This document shows, piece after piece, positions 1 through 7,566 of a stretch of 40,966 nt of DNA (its first letter is position 1; every line of letters starts with the position of its first letter). A program made the position numbers and the translations under genes. This DNA is from Clostridiales bacterium (GTDB lineage Bacteria; Bacillota; Clostridia; Christensenellales; Aristaeellaceae): contig JAAYLK010000016.1 of NCBI GenBank assembly GCA_012521895.1, positions 1 to 40,966 of the forward strand, read 5' to 3'. Under the pieces are notes generated by a model. It searched no databases, was not told the DNA's origin, and worked only from the letters and a program-made list of their open reading frames with translations.

Positions 1-81
1 GGTATTCCCCTTGTTGCAAAGCAGTTCAACCTCCCGAAGTTTGACAATGATCTGTTCCACCGTGTACTTCTTTTGCGCCAT
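1..81 (-). CDS. IS3-family transposase OrfA, N-terminal fragment (cut by window edge)
   Basis: Twenty-seven codons are visible, starting MAQKKYTVEQIIVKLREVE. This is the usual start of the helix-turn-helix OrfA protein of IS3-family elements, in which the 'YT.EQII.KLREAE' stretch opens the DNA-binding domain. In the family OrfA binds the terminal repeats and is joined by programmed frameshifting to the DDE-type OrfB. An AAAGGAG ribosome-binding site lies about nine bases upstream of the ATG at 81. The frame is open to the window edge. Whether the element is intact cannot be seen. Confidence 0.8.
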   Translation of the reverse strand, partial: MAQKKYTVEQIIVKLREVELLCNKGNT

Positions 82-138
82 TTCTTCCAGCTCCTTTGTT
101 TTGTTGATTATATCTCAACTAACTCTGGGTCTGGTACA
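1..138 (-). mobile_element. End of an IS3-family insertion sequence (rest lies outside the window)
   Basis: The reverse strand from 138 starts with TGTACCAGACCC, a TG-initiated end of the kind IS3-family elements have, followed 57 bases later by the start of an OrfA-type transposase. The boundary is placed at 138 because the HD-domain reading frame stays family-like up to 139-144 and then runs into IS sequence, which supplies a TGA stop at 115-117. The other end and the target-site duplication are off the window, so the exact end base is inferred. Confidence 0.75.
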
Positions 139-674
139 AGGATCGGGGGGCAGGTCATGCTCATTGCAAGGAAGGTCTTCCAACTTCTGCCCGCAATCCT
201 CCACCACGTCATGCAGTAGGATGGCGGATAGGATGTCATCATCCTTCACGCCCATCGCCAGAGCGTGGCAGACCATGGTCAAAGGGTGGTTGATGTAGGG
301 GACAGCGCCTTTGCCCTCCCGTCTTTGGTCTTTGTGCTGCTCCCGGGCATAAGGCAGCGCCCGGAGGAGGGTGCCTGCCAGCTTCAGGGCTGTCGCCTTC
401 CCCTTGATGAAGGTGTACATGCGCTCTTCATCAAACAGCCGGTCGTTGAATGAAAAATCCGGTTTTATCATGTAATCCTCCTCCTCATCCAACAGGACGG
501 CGGTTTTCACGCCCAGGGCTTGCGCGATCAGTTTCAGTTTGCCAGCTCCGGTGAATGCTCATCGCGTTCCCAACTGCTCACAGCCTGAAAACTAACACCG
601 GTCCGTTCTGCCAACTCAATCTGGGTCATGTCCAATTCCCGGCGAAGCATCGAAATCCTGCTGCCAATGCTCAT
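139..674 (-). pseudogene. XRE-type HTH plus HD-domain protein, frameshifted and cut by the IS
   Basis: From ATG 674 (AAGGAGG at 684-690) the frame encodes a 46-residue Cro/CI-type helix-turn-helix (MSIGSRISMLRRELDMTQIE at its start; 'GVSFQAVSSWERDEHSPEL') and stops at 534-536. A one-base shift near 536-545 continues the expected protein: 'LKLIAQALGVK' finishes the HTH domain and is followed by a SpoT/MESH-like HD domain with 'PYINHPLTM' and 'AILLHDVVED', so a single G appears lost in a GGCAAA context. The C-terminal part is missing because the IS3 element enters at 138/139, adding the foreign tail CTRPRVS. Similar HTH-HD fusions occur in Clostridia; in intact members the HD domain is assumed to be a (p)ppGpp-type hydrolase, unproven. 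The ATG at 510 could still express the HD part alone, but it has lost the end of the domain. Confidence 0.8.
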
Positions 675-759
675 TTTTCCTGCCCTCCTTTGCAATCCCA
701 TCGCAGCTCATTCAATTGTGACTTTACAGCATCTTGTGCTTGAACATTGTCCTGTGAAC

Positions 760-774
760 TCAAGCGTAGCTTGA
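760..774. repeat. Perfect inverted repeat, possible operator
   Basis: TCAAGC-gta-GCTTGA (6-base arms, 3-base spacer) lies about 85 bases upstream of the HTH-HD pseudogene start. A further GCTTGAA half-site lies near 738-745. An autoregulatory operator for the XRE protein is possible but unproven. The rest of 675-850 shows no gene, only AT-rich spacer between the divergent units. Confidence 0.3.
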
Positions 775-851
775 ATAGGGGGTTTTATCTTTTCTTGTGC
801 GTATCCTACCACAGGCAGGAAATGAGCTTCAAGAACACAAAGGCATATCAA

Positions 852-880
852 TTGACCCCCACCCCCATAAGGTCTATAAT
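852..880 (+). promoter_or_regulatory. Sigma-A promoter of the cobalamin-riboswitch transcript
   Basis: TTGACC, 17 bases, then a perfect TATAAT at 875-880. It lies immediately upstream of the riboswitch, so transcription would start near 887. Confidence 0.75.
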
Positions 881-886
881 TATCCC

Positions 887-1085
887 GACAAGCGGTTGAA
901 GCTTGTGTTTGCGTGAAAACGCGGCATGTTGCGATAGCGCAGGATGCCATGGGAAGTCGGATGCAATTTCCGCGCTAATCCAGTAACCGTGAAGCTGACG
1001 AAGGGGCACAAAGCCACTGCCACAAGCGGGAAGGCGCCCCAAGGATGAAGCCAAGCCGGGAGACCTGAATACAGGCAAGCCAAAA
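887..1085 (+). promoter_or_regulatory. Cobalamin (B12) riboswitch
   Basis: Hallmark elements occur in order: GGGAAgtcGGatGCAAttTCC at about 951-971, the GCCACTGcc core at about 1013-1022, and a B12 box AAGCCGGGAGACCTG at 1053-1067. Together these match the conserved cobalamin aptamer. It begins just after the promoter and ends about 80 bases before the binding-protein gene. By analogy, adenosylcobalamin or another corrinoid would repress expression of the importer. I see no clear U-tailed terminator after it, so the expression platform may act on translation, possibly by masking GGAGGAGG at 1146-1153. Confidence 0.9.
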
Positions 1086-1162
1086 AGCCAGAATGGTGCA
1101 TGTTTGTGTACCGGAATTGGCCACAGCTTCGCCGTTTGATCAACTGGAGGAGGTCACCCTAA

Positions 1163-2077
1163 ATGAAACCCACCCGGATTCTCTCTTTGTTCCTGGTCGC
1201 TCTGCTACTATTGCCCATCTTTACTCTCGCTGAAACCGCCACACAAGAAAACATCATCATCACCGACATGCTGGGCCGTGAGGTCGCCTTTGACCAGCCG
1301 GTCAAAAGCCTGGTGGTCCTGCAGGCGTCCGATGCCGAGATTCTCTATGCCATCGGCGCGGGGGACCGCATCATCGGCCGGGGCGAGTATGTCAACTACC
1401 CCGCGGAAGTGATGGCGCTGCCGTCGGTCCAGTCGGGCTTTGAAACCAACTACGAGCAAATTCTCGCGCTGGAGCCGGAAGCCGTCATCATGACCAAGAT
1501 GAGCCAGGCCGAAAAAGACGCCATGAAGCTGGAAGAAGCCGGCATCAAGGTGGTGGTCACCGATGCCCAGAACATTGAGGGGGTCTATGCCGCCATCACC
1601 CTGCTGGGGCAACTGACCGGCAAAAACGAGGAGGCGGACGCCCTGGCCGCCTCCATGCGCGCATCCTTCGCTGACTTGACCGAAAAAACCGCGGGCACAC
1701 AGGGCGGCACCGTCTACTTTGAGGTGTCCCCGCTGGAGTTTGGCCTGTGGACGGCCGGCAAATCCACCTTCATGGACGAGATCGCCGTGATTTTGGGCCT
1801 TCAAAACGCCTTTTATGACATCGAGGGCTGGCAGGCGGTGTCCGAGGAGCAGGTGCTGACCCGCGACCCGGACTACATCGTCACCACCGCCATGTATTTC
1901 GGCGAGGGCTTGGAGCCTGTTGAGGAAATCATGGCGCGCCCCAACTGGGAGAACCTGAAGGCTGTCAAAGGCAAGGCGGTATTCAATTCCGACAGCGACG
2001 CCATCACCCGCCCCGGCCCGCGCCTGGTGGACGCCGCCAAAGCCCTGTATGACTTTGTCTACGGCCAGGCCGAGTAA
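1163..2077 (+). CDS. ABC transporter substrate-binding protein, probably for cobalamin/corrinoids (BtuF type)
   Basis: A 304-residue protein with a signal peptide (residues 1-23, cleavage likely after 'FTLA') followed by a class III periplasmic-binding fold. 'ITDMLGREVAFDQPVKSLVVL' at the mature N-terminus and 'NYEQILALEPEAVIM' near residue 100-115 are typical of the FepB/BtuF superfamily. There is no lipobox Cys, so unlike most Firmicute binding proteins it would not be lipid-anchored. GGAGGAGG sits nine bases before the ATG. The upstream cobalamin riboswitch makes a corrinoid the best substrate guess; sequence alone would also allow an iron-siderophore or haem. The permease gene follows within about 15 bases. 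Confidence 0.85.
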   Translation: MKPTRILSLFLVALLLLPIFTLAETATQENIIITDMLGREVAFDQPVKSLVVLQASDAEILYAIGAGDRIIGRGEYVNYPAEVMALPSVQSGFETNYEQILALEPEAVIMTKMSQAEKDAMKLEEAGIKVVVTDAQNIEGVYAAITLLGQLTGKNEEADALAASMRASFADLTEKTAGTQGGTVYFEVSPLEFGLWTAGKSTFMDEIAVILGLQNAFYDIEGWQAVSEEQVLTRDPDYIVTTAMYFGEGLEPVEEIMARPNWENLKAVKGKAVFNSDSDAITRPGPRLVDAAKALYDFVYGQAE

Positions 2078-2092
2078 GTCTGCTTGCACGCG

Positions 2093-3124
2093 ATGATGAA
2101 AACCGGCAGGGCGCACCCGCTGCGCCTTGCCGGCATCCTCATTTTATTGCTCCTCTCGGTGCTCCTGTGCGTGGCGCTGGGCTCTGTGGTTGTGCCCATC
2201 AACAAGACCGCCACTGTTTTGTGGCGGGCGCTGACCGGCCAGGCGTTTTTAATGGACGCCCAGGCGCGCATCCTGCTCCTGGTGCGCCTGCCCCGGGTGC
2301 TGTCTGTCTTCCTGGTGGGTGCGGCCTTGTCCCTGTGCGGCGCCGCCATGCAGGGCCTGCTGCGCAATCCCCTGGCGGACGGCGCAACCTTGGGTGTATC
2401 CTCCGGGGCCTCCCTGGGCGCGATGCTGGCGCTGCTGTTTGGTTTTTCCCTGCCCGGCTTCCCGCTGGGGGGAACGGCGCTGTTCTCCATGGCCTTCGCC
2501 TTTATGGCGCTGGTGCTGGTGCTGTCCTTTGCCTATGTGCTGGACCGCTCCCTGGCCACCACCACCATCATTTTGATTGGCATCGTGCTGACCATGCTGA
2601 TGGGCTCCCTGATGAGCCTGCTGATTTCCTTCGCGGGCAACCGCTTGCGCACTTTGACCTTCTGGACGCTGGGCTCCCTGTCCGCCTCCAGCTACAGCGA
2701 CGCCCTCCTGCTGGCGGCCTTCCTGCTCATCTGCGTTCCGGTGCTGCTGTCGCAGACGCGGGAGCTGGACGCCCTTTCCCTAGGGGAGGAGGCCGCCCAG
2801 CACCTGGGCGTATCAGTGCGCAAGGTGAAGCTGCTGGTGTTGATCATCGTCTCCATGTTGATTGGCGTCACCGTGTCCATCGGCGGCTCCATCGGCTTTG
2901 TGGGCCTGGTCATCCCACACATCACCCGCCTCATCACCGGCCCCAAACACAAGGTGCTGCTGCCGTACAGCCTCATCCTGGGCGGTATCTTCCTGATGTA
3001 TTGCGACCTGATTGCCCGCTCCTTACTAAGCCCGGTGGAACTGCCCCTTGGCGTGGTCACCAGCCTGATTGGCGCGGTGTTCTTCATGGTTATCCTGCTG
3101 CGCCAAAGAAGGAAGATGGCCTGA
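2093..3124 (+). CDS. FecCD/BtuC-family ABC transporter permease
   Basis: About 343 residues with roughly ten hydrophobic segments. Family signatures are visible: 'RLPRVLSVFLVGAALSLCGAAMQGLLRNPLADGATLGVSSGASLG' motifs in the N-terminal half and 'GFVGLVIPHITRLITGP' with 'ELPLGVVTSLIGAVFF' in the C-terminal half (the cytoplasmic coupling helix and last helix). It would form the homodimeric channel of the importer. The start is uncertain: ATG codons at 2093 and 2096 and a TTG at 2084 are possible, and none has a strong ribosome-binding site, so translation may be coupled to the gene before. Its TGA overlaps the ATG of the ATPase gene by one base. Confidence 0.9.
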   Translation: MMKTGRAHPLRLAGILILLLLSVLLCVALGSVVVPINKTATVLWRALTGQAFLMDAQARILLLVRLPRVLSVFLVGAALSLCGAAMQGLLRNPLADGATLGVSSGASLGAMLALLFGFSLPGFPLGGTALFSMAFAFMALVLVLSFAYVLDRSLATTTIILIGIVLTMLMGSLMSLLISFAGNRLRTLTFWTLGSLSASSYSDALLLAAFLLICVPVLLSQTRELDALSLGEEAAQHLGVSVRKVKLLVLIIVSMLIGVTVSIGGSIGFVGLVIPHITRLITGPKHKVLLPYSLILGGIFLMYCDLIARSLLSPVELPLGVVTSLIGAVFFMVILLRQRRKMA

Positions 3125-3897
3125 TGCTGACAGTGAACAATTGCTCAGTCCGCATCGGCAAGGTCAGCATCGTGGACGATGTCAGCTTTGATTTGCGGCC
3201 TGGTCAGTGGCTGATGCTGGCGGGGCCCAATGGCGCGGGCAAGACCAGCCTGCTCAAGGCCATCGCCCGCAGCCTCAAATCCAGCGGGCATATGCTGTTT
3301 GACGGCCAGGACATCGCCAAAATGCCCTCGCGCGGCCTGGCCCGCAGCATGGCGGTGCTGCAGCAGTCCCACAACCTGTCCTATGCCTTCACCGTGCGGG
3401 AGTTGGTGGCGCTGGGCCGCTACGCCCACCAAAGCGCCTGGTCCCATCAGGACTTGGGGGGGCAGCAAAAGATAGATGAGGCCATAGAATTATGCGGCCT
3501 GACCGCCCTGAAAAACCAAAACGCCCTCACCCTGTCCGGTGGCGAGCTGCAGCGCGCCTTCCTGGCCCAGGTCTTTGCCCAGGACACGCCGCTCTTGTTG
3601 TTGGATGAGCCTGTCAGCCACCTGGACCTGCCCTACCAGCAAAGCATCTTTGACCTGACTGACCAGTGGCTGAAGACCCCCGGCCGCGCGGTGCTGTCGG
3701 TGGTGCATGATTTGCAGTTGGCAAGAAAGTACGGCAGCCACGGCCTGCTGATGAAGCAGGGCAAGCGCCTGGCTTTTGGCCCAATGGACGAGGTCTTTAC
3801 CCGGGACAATTTGAAGCAGGCCTTTGACATGGATGTCAGCGCCTGGTTTGACGGCCTGCATGCGGCCTGGGCAGATTTACAAACCCTGGCGGATTGA
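3124..3897 (+). CDS. ABC transporter ATP-binding protein of the corrinoid/iron-type importer (BtuD/FecE type)
   Basis: A 257-residue ATPase with Walker A GPNGAGKT (residues 34-41), signature LSGGE (137-141), Walker B with LLLLDEP (D161, E162), a D-loop 'SHLDL' and the H-loop 'VVHD'. It is the energy-coupling subunit of the preceding permease and binding protein. The start is the ATG overlapping the permease stop as TGATG; the open frame extends far upstream but only as an antiphase read of the permease gene. All three transporter genes lie on one transcript behind the riboswitch. No terminator is evident after it, and the nrdR promoter lies in its last codons. Confidence 0.93.
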   Translation: MLTVNNCSVRIGKVSIVDDVSFDLRPGQWLMLAGPNGAGKTSLLKAIARSLKSSGHMLFDGQDIAKMPSRGLARSMAVLQQSHNLSYAFTVRELVALGRYAHQSAWSHQDLGGQQKIDEAIELCGLTALKNQNALTLSGGELQRAFLAQVFAQDTPLLLLDEPVSHLDLPYQQSIFDLTDQWLKTPGRAVLSVVHDLQLARKYGSHGLLMKQGKRLAFGPMDEVFTRDNLKQAFDMDVSAWFDGLHAAWADLQTLAD

Positions 3898-3904
3898 GTA
3901 TACT
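3877..3904 (+). promoter_or_regulatory. Promoter for nrdR inside the end of the ATPase gene
   Basis: TTACAA, 16 bases, TATACT. It overlaps the last seven codons of the ATPase gene and would give nrdR a short leader of about 23 bases. Confidence 0.5.
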
Positions 3905-3933
3905 CCCTTTGGAACAACAAAGGATGTGACGAT

Positions 3934-4407
3934 ATGAAATGCCAGTTTTGCCATTCTGAAGACAGCCGCGTGGTGGACTCCAGGCCCACGGATGATGGGG
4001 CCAGCATCCGCCGCCGGCGGGAGTGCATCGCCTGCTCCCGGCGCTTTACCACCTATGAAAAGGTGGAGACCGTGCAGCTGTTGGTGATTAAAAAAGACCA
4101 GACCCGGGAAATGTTTGACGCGGACAAGATCCGCGCGGGCATCGTCCATGCCTGCCACAAACGCCCGGTGACCGCTGGGCAGATTGACGAGCTGGTCAGC
4201 CAGATTGAGCAGGTGTGCTACAACACCATGCAGCGCGAGGTGCCCACCAGCAAGATTGGTGAGATGGTGATGGAAGCGCTGCGCAAGCTGGACGAGGTGG
4301 CCTACATCCGCTTCGCCTCCGTCTACCGCCAGTTCACCGACATCCCCACCTTCATGCAGGAGCTTAGCCGATTAATGACGGAGAACAAACTCCAGGACAA
4401 GGCCTGA
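3934..4407 (+). CDS. nrdR: Transcriptional repressor NrdR
   Basis: A 157-residue protein, the normal family length. The N-terminal zinc ribbon shows C3xxC6 and C31xxC34 within 'MKCQFCHSEDSRVVDSRP' and 'RRRECIACSRRFTTYE', followed by an ATP-cone domain (about residues 46-136; 'KKDQTREMFDADKIRAGI'). NrdR senses ATP/dATP and represses ribonucleotide reductase genes. No ribonucleotide reductase gene is in the window, so it acts on distant targets. The AAAGGA ribosome-binding site is about nine bases from the ATG. The next gene is convergent, with only three bases between the two stops. Confidence 0.97.
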   Translation: MKCQFCHSEDSRVVDSRPTDDGASIRRRRECIACSRRFTTYEKVETVQLLVIKKDQTREMFDADKIRAGIVHACHKRPVTAGQIDELVSQIEQVCYNTMQREVPTSKIGEMVMEALRKLDEVAYIRFASVYRQFTDIPTFMQELSRLMTENKLQDKA

Positions 4408-4410
4408 GCA

Positions 4411-5124
4411 TTACACAAAGCCGCCGTCCACCCCCAGCACCTGCCCGGTGATGTAGCCGGCGCGGTCGCTGATGAGGAAGGTGGCGGCTTTTGCTATGTC
4501 TTCCGGCCTGCCGATGCGGCCCAGGGGGATTCTGCCAATCAGAGTATCCATCTCTTCCGCTGTAAAGCCCTTGTTCATGTCGGTATCTATCAAGCCCGGC
4601 GCCAGGCAGTTCACCCGGATGCCGCTGGTGCCCAACTCCTGGGCCAGGGAGGCAGCGAAGGCGATCATCCCGCCCTTGCTGGCGGCATAGGCCGCCTCAC
4701 AGGCAGCGCCGCGCAGCCCCCACATGGAGGAGATGAACAGCAGGCTGCCTTCTTGCCGGGGAATCATCGCTTTGATGGCCTCGCGGCTGACCAGAAAGGC
4801 GCCGGTCAGGTTGCTGTCCATCACCTTTTTCCAGTCCGCATAGCGCAGGTCCTGCGTCAGCGAAAAATGGCTGATGCCGGCGTTGAGCACCACCGCGTCC
4901 AGATGCCTTAACCGGCTGATTGCTGTCTCAACAAACGCCAGCGCCTGCGTTTCATCACCCAGGTCCGCCCGGATGGCGAAAGCCCCGGTTTCTTCAGACA
5001 AGGCCTTGGCTTGGTCCATCGCGTCCTTGTAACCGAAGGCCACCTGGTAGCCTTCCTGGCGCAGCTGACGCACGATGGCCTTGCCGATGCCGCGGGAACC
5101 GCCGGTGACCAGTGCTGTTTTCAT
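4411..5124 (-). CDS. SDR-family reductase, probably EF-P 5-aminopentanone reductase (YmfI-like)
   Basis: A 237-residue Rossmann-fold short-chain dehydrogenase: TGGSRGIG nucleotide loop (residues 7-14), 'NAGISHFS' (81-88), Ser132/133, Tyr146 and Lys150 as catalytic residues, and C-terminal 'ITGQVLGVDGGFV'. Many such proteins are called FabG, but 'VVLNAGISHF', 'SSMWGLRGAACEAAYAASK' and the overall length resemble Bacillus YmfI, which reduces the 5-aminopentanone on elongation factor P. No fatty-acid synthesis genes lie nearby, which weakens a FabG reading. The ATG at 5124 has AAGGCGG upstream; the open frame extends 22 codons further but crosses that ribosome-binding site and lacks family similarity. 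An ordinary 3-oxoacyl-ACP reductase is the alternative. Confidence 0.75.
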   Translation of the reverse strand: MKTALVTGGSRGIGKAIVRQLRQEGYQVAFGYKDAMDQAKALSEETGAFAIRADLGDETQALAFVETAISRLRHLDAVVLNAGISHFSLTQDLRYADWKKVMDSNLTGAFLVSREAIKAMIPRQEGSLLFISSMWGLRGAACEAAYAASKGGMIAFAASLAQELGTSGIRVNCLAPGLIDTDMNKGFTAEEMDTLIGRIPLGRIGRPEDIAKAATFLISDRAGYITGQVLGVDGGFV

Positions 5125-5156
5125 GGTGTTTCCGCCTTTTTGAAGTCTTGCCACGG

Positions 5157-5185
5157 TTGCCAGCCCGCGGCATTGTGGATATAAT
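5157..5185 (+). promoter_or_regulatory. Promoter for the small exported protein and probably secDF
   Basis: TTGCCA, 17 bases, perfect TATAAT. The predicted start near 5192 leaves a leader of about 23 bases containing AAAGGAGG before the ATG at 5215. The following genes to hemZ are closely spaced, so the transcript may be long. Confidence 0.7.
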
Positions 5186-5214
5186 AGCACTACTGCGCAA
5201 AAGGAGGAAAGGAT

Positions 5215-5520
5215 ATGCTGAAACGCCTGCTCTGGCTGTCACTGTTCAGCCTGCTGTTCTTCCTCTTTTTAGGGCTGATGGTGCAGCCGGGGTCTACCGC
5301 TGTGCCGCCACGTCCCATCCAGACGCATTATGCCCTGATGCCCGCCCCGCAGGCCCAGGTAAAAACCGAGCCATACAGCGCCTTTGACGCCCTGGCATCC
5401 ATTGATTTACATGTCAATCAGGCAATGCCCTGCCCGGTTCAACCGCTGCGAACCTTGGCGGCAAAGCCTTATTACGAGCAAAGCTATCACGTGTTTCACC
5501 TGTCTGACGAGGCCGGGTAA
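5215..5520 (+). CDS. Small membrane-anchored or secreted protein, unknown function
   Basis: A 101-residue protein with a basic start and a hydrophobic segment at about residues 6-25 (LWLSLFSLLFFLFLGLMV), then a Pro/Ala/Gln-containing polar tail without recognisable motif. It could be a signal anchor with an external tail. A strong AAAGGAGG ribosome-binding site and its own near-consensus promoter support expression. It lies 43 bases upstream of secD. I do not recognise the family. Confidence 0.65.
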   Translation: MLKRLLWLSLFSLLFFLFLGLMVQPGSTAVPPRPIQTHYALMPAPQAQVKTEPYSAFDALASIDLHVNQAMPCPVQPLRTLAAKPYYEQSYHVFHLSDEAG

Positions 5521-5563
5521 TTGGTCTTTATCCCCAACAGACAGAATGAAAGGATGAATCAAA

Positions 5564-6892
5564 ATGGCGAAGGAAACTCCCAAGAAAAAAACCGCGGTCA
5601 ACCGCAAACTGATCGCCGGTGTCACCCTGCTGGTAGCGCTGGTGCTGACCGTCGTCTTCATCTGGCTGGGCCTAAGCGGCCGCCAGATGGACAACCAGGG
5701 CCTGTACAAACTGCTGCCCTGGCTGCCCACCACCTCTGAAACCTCCAACTGGCGCCAGGCGCTGGTGCCCGGGGCCGGCCTGGGGGACACCAAGGTGTTC
5801 ACCTTTGCGCCTTCCACGGAGGAAAGCCCCGCCCAGGCTGATTTTGACAAGGCCATCAACGTCCTGGTCAAGCGCCTCAACGATCTGGGCTGGACGGACA
5901 CCGCCGTTGAAGTCAAGGATGGCAACCTGGTGGTCACCCTGCCCTCCGGCGCTGACACCACCTACCTCAACACCCTGCTGTCCGCCAAGGGCGACTTCAC
6001 CTTCACCGATCCCGCGGGCGCTGTCTTCATGACCGGTGACAACGTCACCCAGGCCAGCTTTGGCTATGCCGACCAATCCGGCACCAATTTCGCGCTGTCC
6101 CTGCTGTTTGACGCCGTAGGCAAAGAGGCCTTTGGCCAGAAATCCATCGAGCTGGCGGGGCAGAACATCACCCTGATGCGTGACGGCGTGGTCATCGTCA
6201 GCCCCGGCATCTCAGACCCCATCACCCAGGGCCAGGTGTCCATCCCCGGCTTCACCCTGGAATCCGCCCGTGAAAACGCGGTGCTGCTGCGCTCCGGCGC
6301 CCTGCCCTTTGCGCTGACCGCGCAGGGAGAAGGAGTGTCCGCCGCGCCGCTGCTGGGCAGCAATGTCCAGAAGACCCTGATTCTGGCGCTCACCGTGGTG
6401 TTTGTGCTGGTGGCGCTCTACTTCCTCATCACCTACCGCCTGGGCGGCCTCATCTCCGTGTGGGTGCTGCTGCTGCAGCTGGGCCTGTCCTGGTTCTTCG
6501 CGGGCCTGATCGGCGCCGGCTTCACCGTGCTCACCTTAAGCGCCATCTTTGTGGCCTTCATCCTGACCGTGTTTGTCATCATCAGGCTGTATGCCCATCT
6601 GTCCCAGGAAGTGCGTTCCGGGCGCTCCCTGCGCCAGACGCTCAAGGACGCCTATGCCGGCCACGGCCATGCCGGGCTTGACGCGCTGGCGGGCCTGCTG
6701 CTGGTCGCCGTGGTGCTCATCATCATGAACCTGGGCATGATCAGCATCTTCAGTGAGCTGTTCGCCCTCACCCTGCTCATCGCCCTGGTATTGACCCAGC
6801 TGCTGCTGCGCGTGCTGCTCAATGAAACCATCCACCTGTTTGGCGGCACCGCTTCCCTGTACACCGCGACATCTTCCAAGAAGGAGGCTTGA
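5564..6892 (+). CDS. secD: SecD-like protein translocase subunit, degenerate
   Basis: A 442-residue membrane protein with one N-terminal helix (about 16-37), an external domain and a cluster of five helices after about residue 268. 'SARENAVLLRSGALPFAL' matches the end of the SecD P1 region ('A..LA.LLRAGALP'). SecD normally works with SecF as the proton-driven accessory motor of the Sec translocon. Expected hallmarks are missing: no 'GLDLxGG' after the first helix, and in the fourth-helix region 'VFVIIRLYAHLSQEVRSGRS' stands where families have 'VDANVLIFERIREE', so the proton-relay Asp is not seen. The gene order with a SecF-like gene four bases downstream supports the assignment. Confidence 0.75.
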   Translation: MAKETPKKKTAVNRKLIAGVTLLVALVLTVVFIWLGLSGRQMDNQGLYKLLPWLPTTSETSNWRQALVPGAGLGDTKVFTFAPSTEESPAQADFDKAINVLVKRLNDLGWTDTAVEVKDGNLVVTLPSGADTTYLNTLLSAKGDFTFTDPAGAVFMTGDNVTQASFGYADQSGTNFALSLLFDAVGKEAFGQKSIELAGQNITLMRDGVVIVSPGISDPITQGQVSIPGFTLESARENAVLLRSGALPFALTAQGEGVSAAPLLGSNVQKTLILALTVVFVLVALYFLITYRLGGLISVWVLLLQLGLSWFFAGLIGAGFTVLTLSAIFVAFILTVFVIIRLYAHLSQEVRSGRSLRQTLKDAYAGHGHAGLDALAGLLLVAVVLIIMNLGMISIFSELFALTLLIALVLTQLLLRVLLNETIHLFGGTASLYTATSSKKEA

Positions 6893-6895
6893 GGC

Positions 6896-7525
6896 ATGAA
6901 ACTGCAAAAGTCTGCGCTCAACGCGCTCATCCTCTCAGCCCTGATCGCCCTGGCGGCGCTGGCGCTGACCCTGCTGGGCACCGGGCTGAAGTTCAACTTC
7001 GGCGCTGAGGCCACCATCAATTACGGCGCCATCTGGCTGGCCATCCTGGCCTGTGCGGTCACCGGTTTTGTGTTCGCCTGGGTGCGCTACGGCCTGCCCG
7101 GCGCAGTCGCCCTGGCCTCGGCCACCCTGCATGACCTGTTGCTGTCCTTGGCCCTGTGCGCCATCCTCAGCCTGGTCTTCAAGCTGTCCTCCTACCTGCC
7201 GGCCCTCTTGATCGCCGGTGCGGCCTTCACCTACATGTTCAGCATCCCCGTCATCCGTGACGCGCGCCAGAACGTGAAGAGCACCGCCAACCTCAACCGC
7301 AACGAGGCTGCCAGGCTGGCCGTCGCCTCCACCCGCAAGGTGAAGATGATCGTGGTCGTGGTGTCTGTGCTGGTGTTCGCCGCCTTCATCATCAGCGGCA
7401 ATCTGGCCATGGTGGGCAACATCCTGCCCCTGATCACAGGCCTGTTGGCCGCGGCCCTGTCCTCCTGTCTGATCACCCCTTACGTCTGGGCGGCGGTGCC
7501 GGCCAAGCGTTCCAAAACCCGGTAA
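6896..7525 (+). CDS. secF: SecF-like protein, short form lacking the P4 domain
   Basis: A 209-residue protein, against about 290-320 usually, with six predicted helices. After the first helix (about 9-31) only some ten residues precede the second, so the extracytoplasmic P4 domain is essentially absent, as are the 'G.DF.GG' motif and the 'ND.IV.FDRIRE' motif carrying the transport Asp. 'GLPGAVALASATLHDLLLSL' fits the SecF 'A...LHD' second-to-third helix region and 'NRNEAARLAVASTRKVKM' resembles the stretch before the fifth helix. It follows secD with a three-base gap, GGAGG within the secD end. Called from position and the LHD motif; a decayed or repurposed SecF is likely. Confidence 0.65.
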   Translation: MKLQKSALNALILSALIALAALALTLLGTGLKFNFGAEATINYGAIWLAILACAVTGFVFAWVRYGLPGAVALASATLHDLLLSLALCAILSLVFKLSSYLPALLIAGAAFTYMFSIPVIRDARQNVKSTANLNRNEAARLAVASTRKVKMIVVVVSVLVFAAFIISGNLAMVGNILPLITGLLAAALSSCLITPYVWAAVPAKRSKTR

Positions 7526-7566
7526 GCATGCCCAAGCGCCTTTCGTACGCGGAAGGTGCTCTTTTT

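Noticed and set aside
2167..3123. Long upstream extension of the ABC ATPase frame
   Set aside because: It is an out-of-frame read of the permease gene with His/Pro/Gly-rich low-complexity sequence; the TGATG junction gives the real start.
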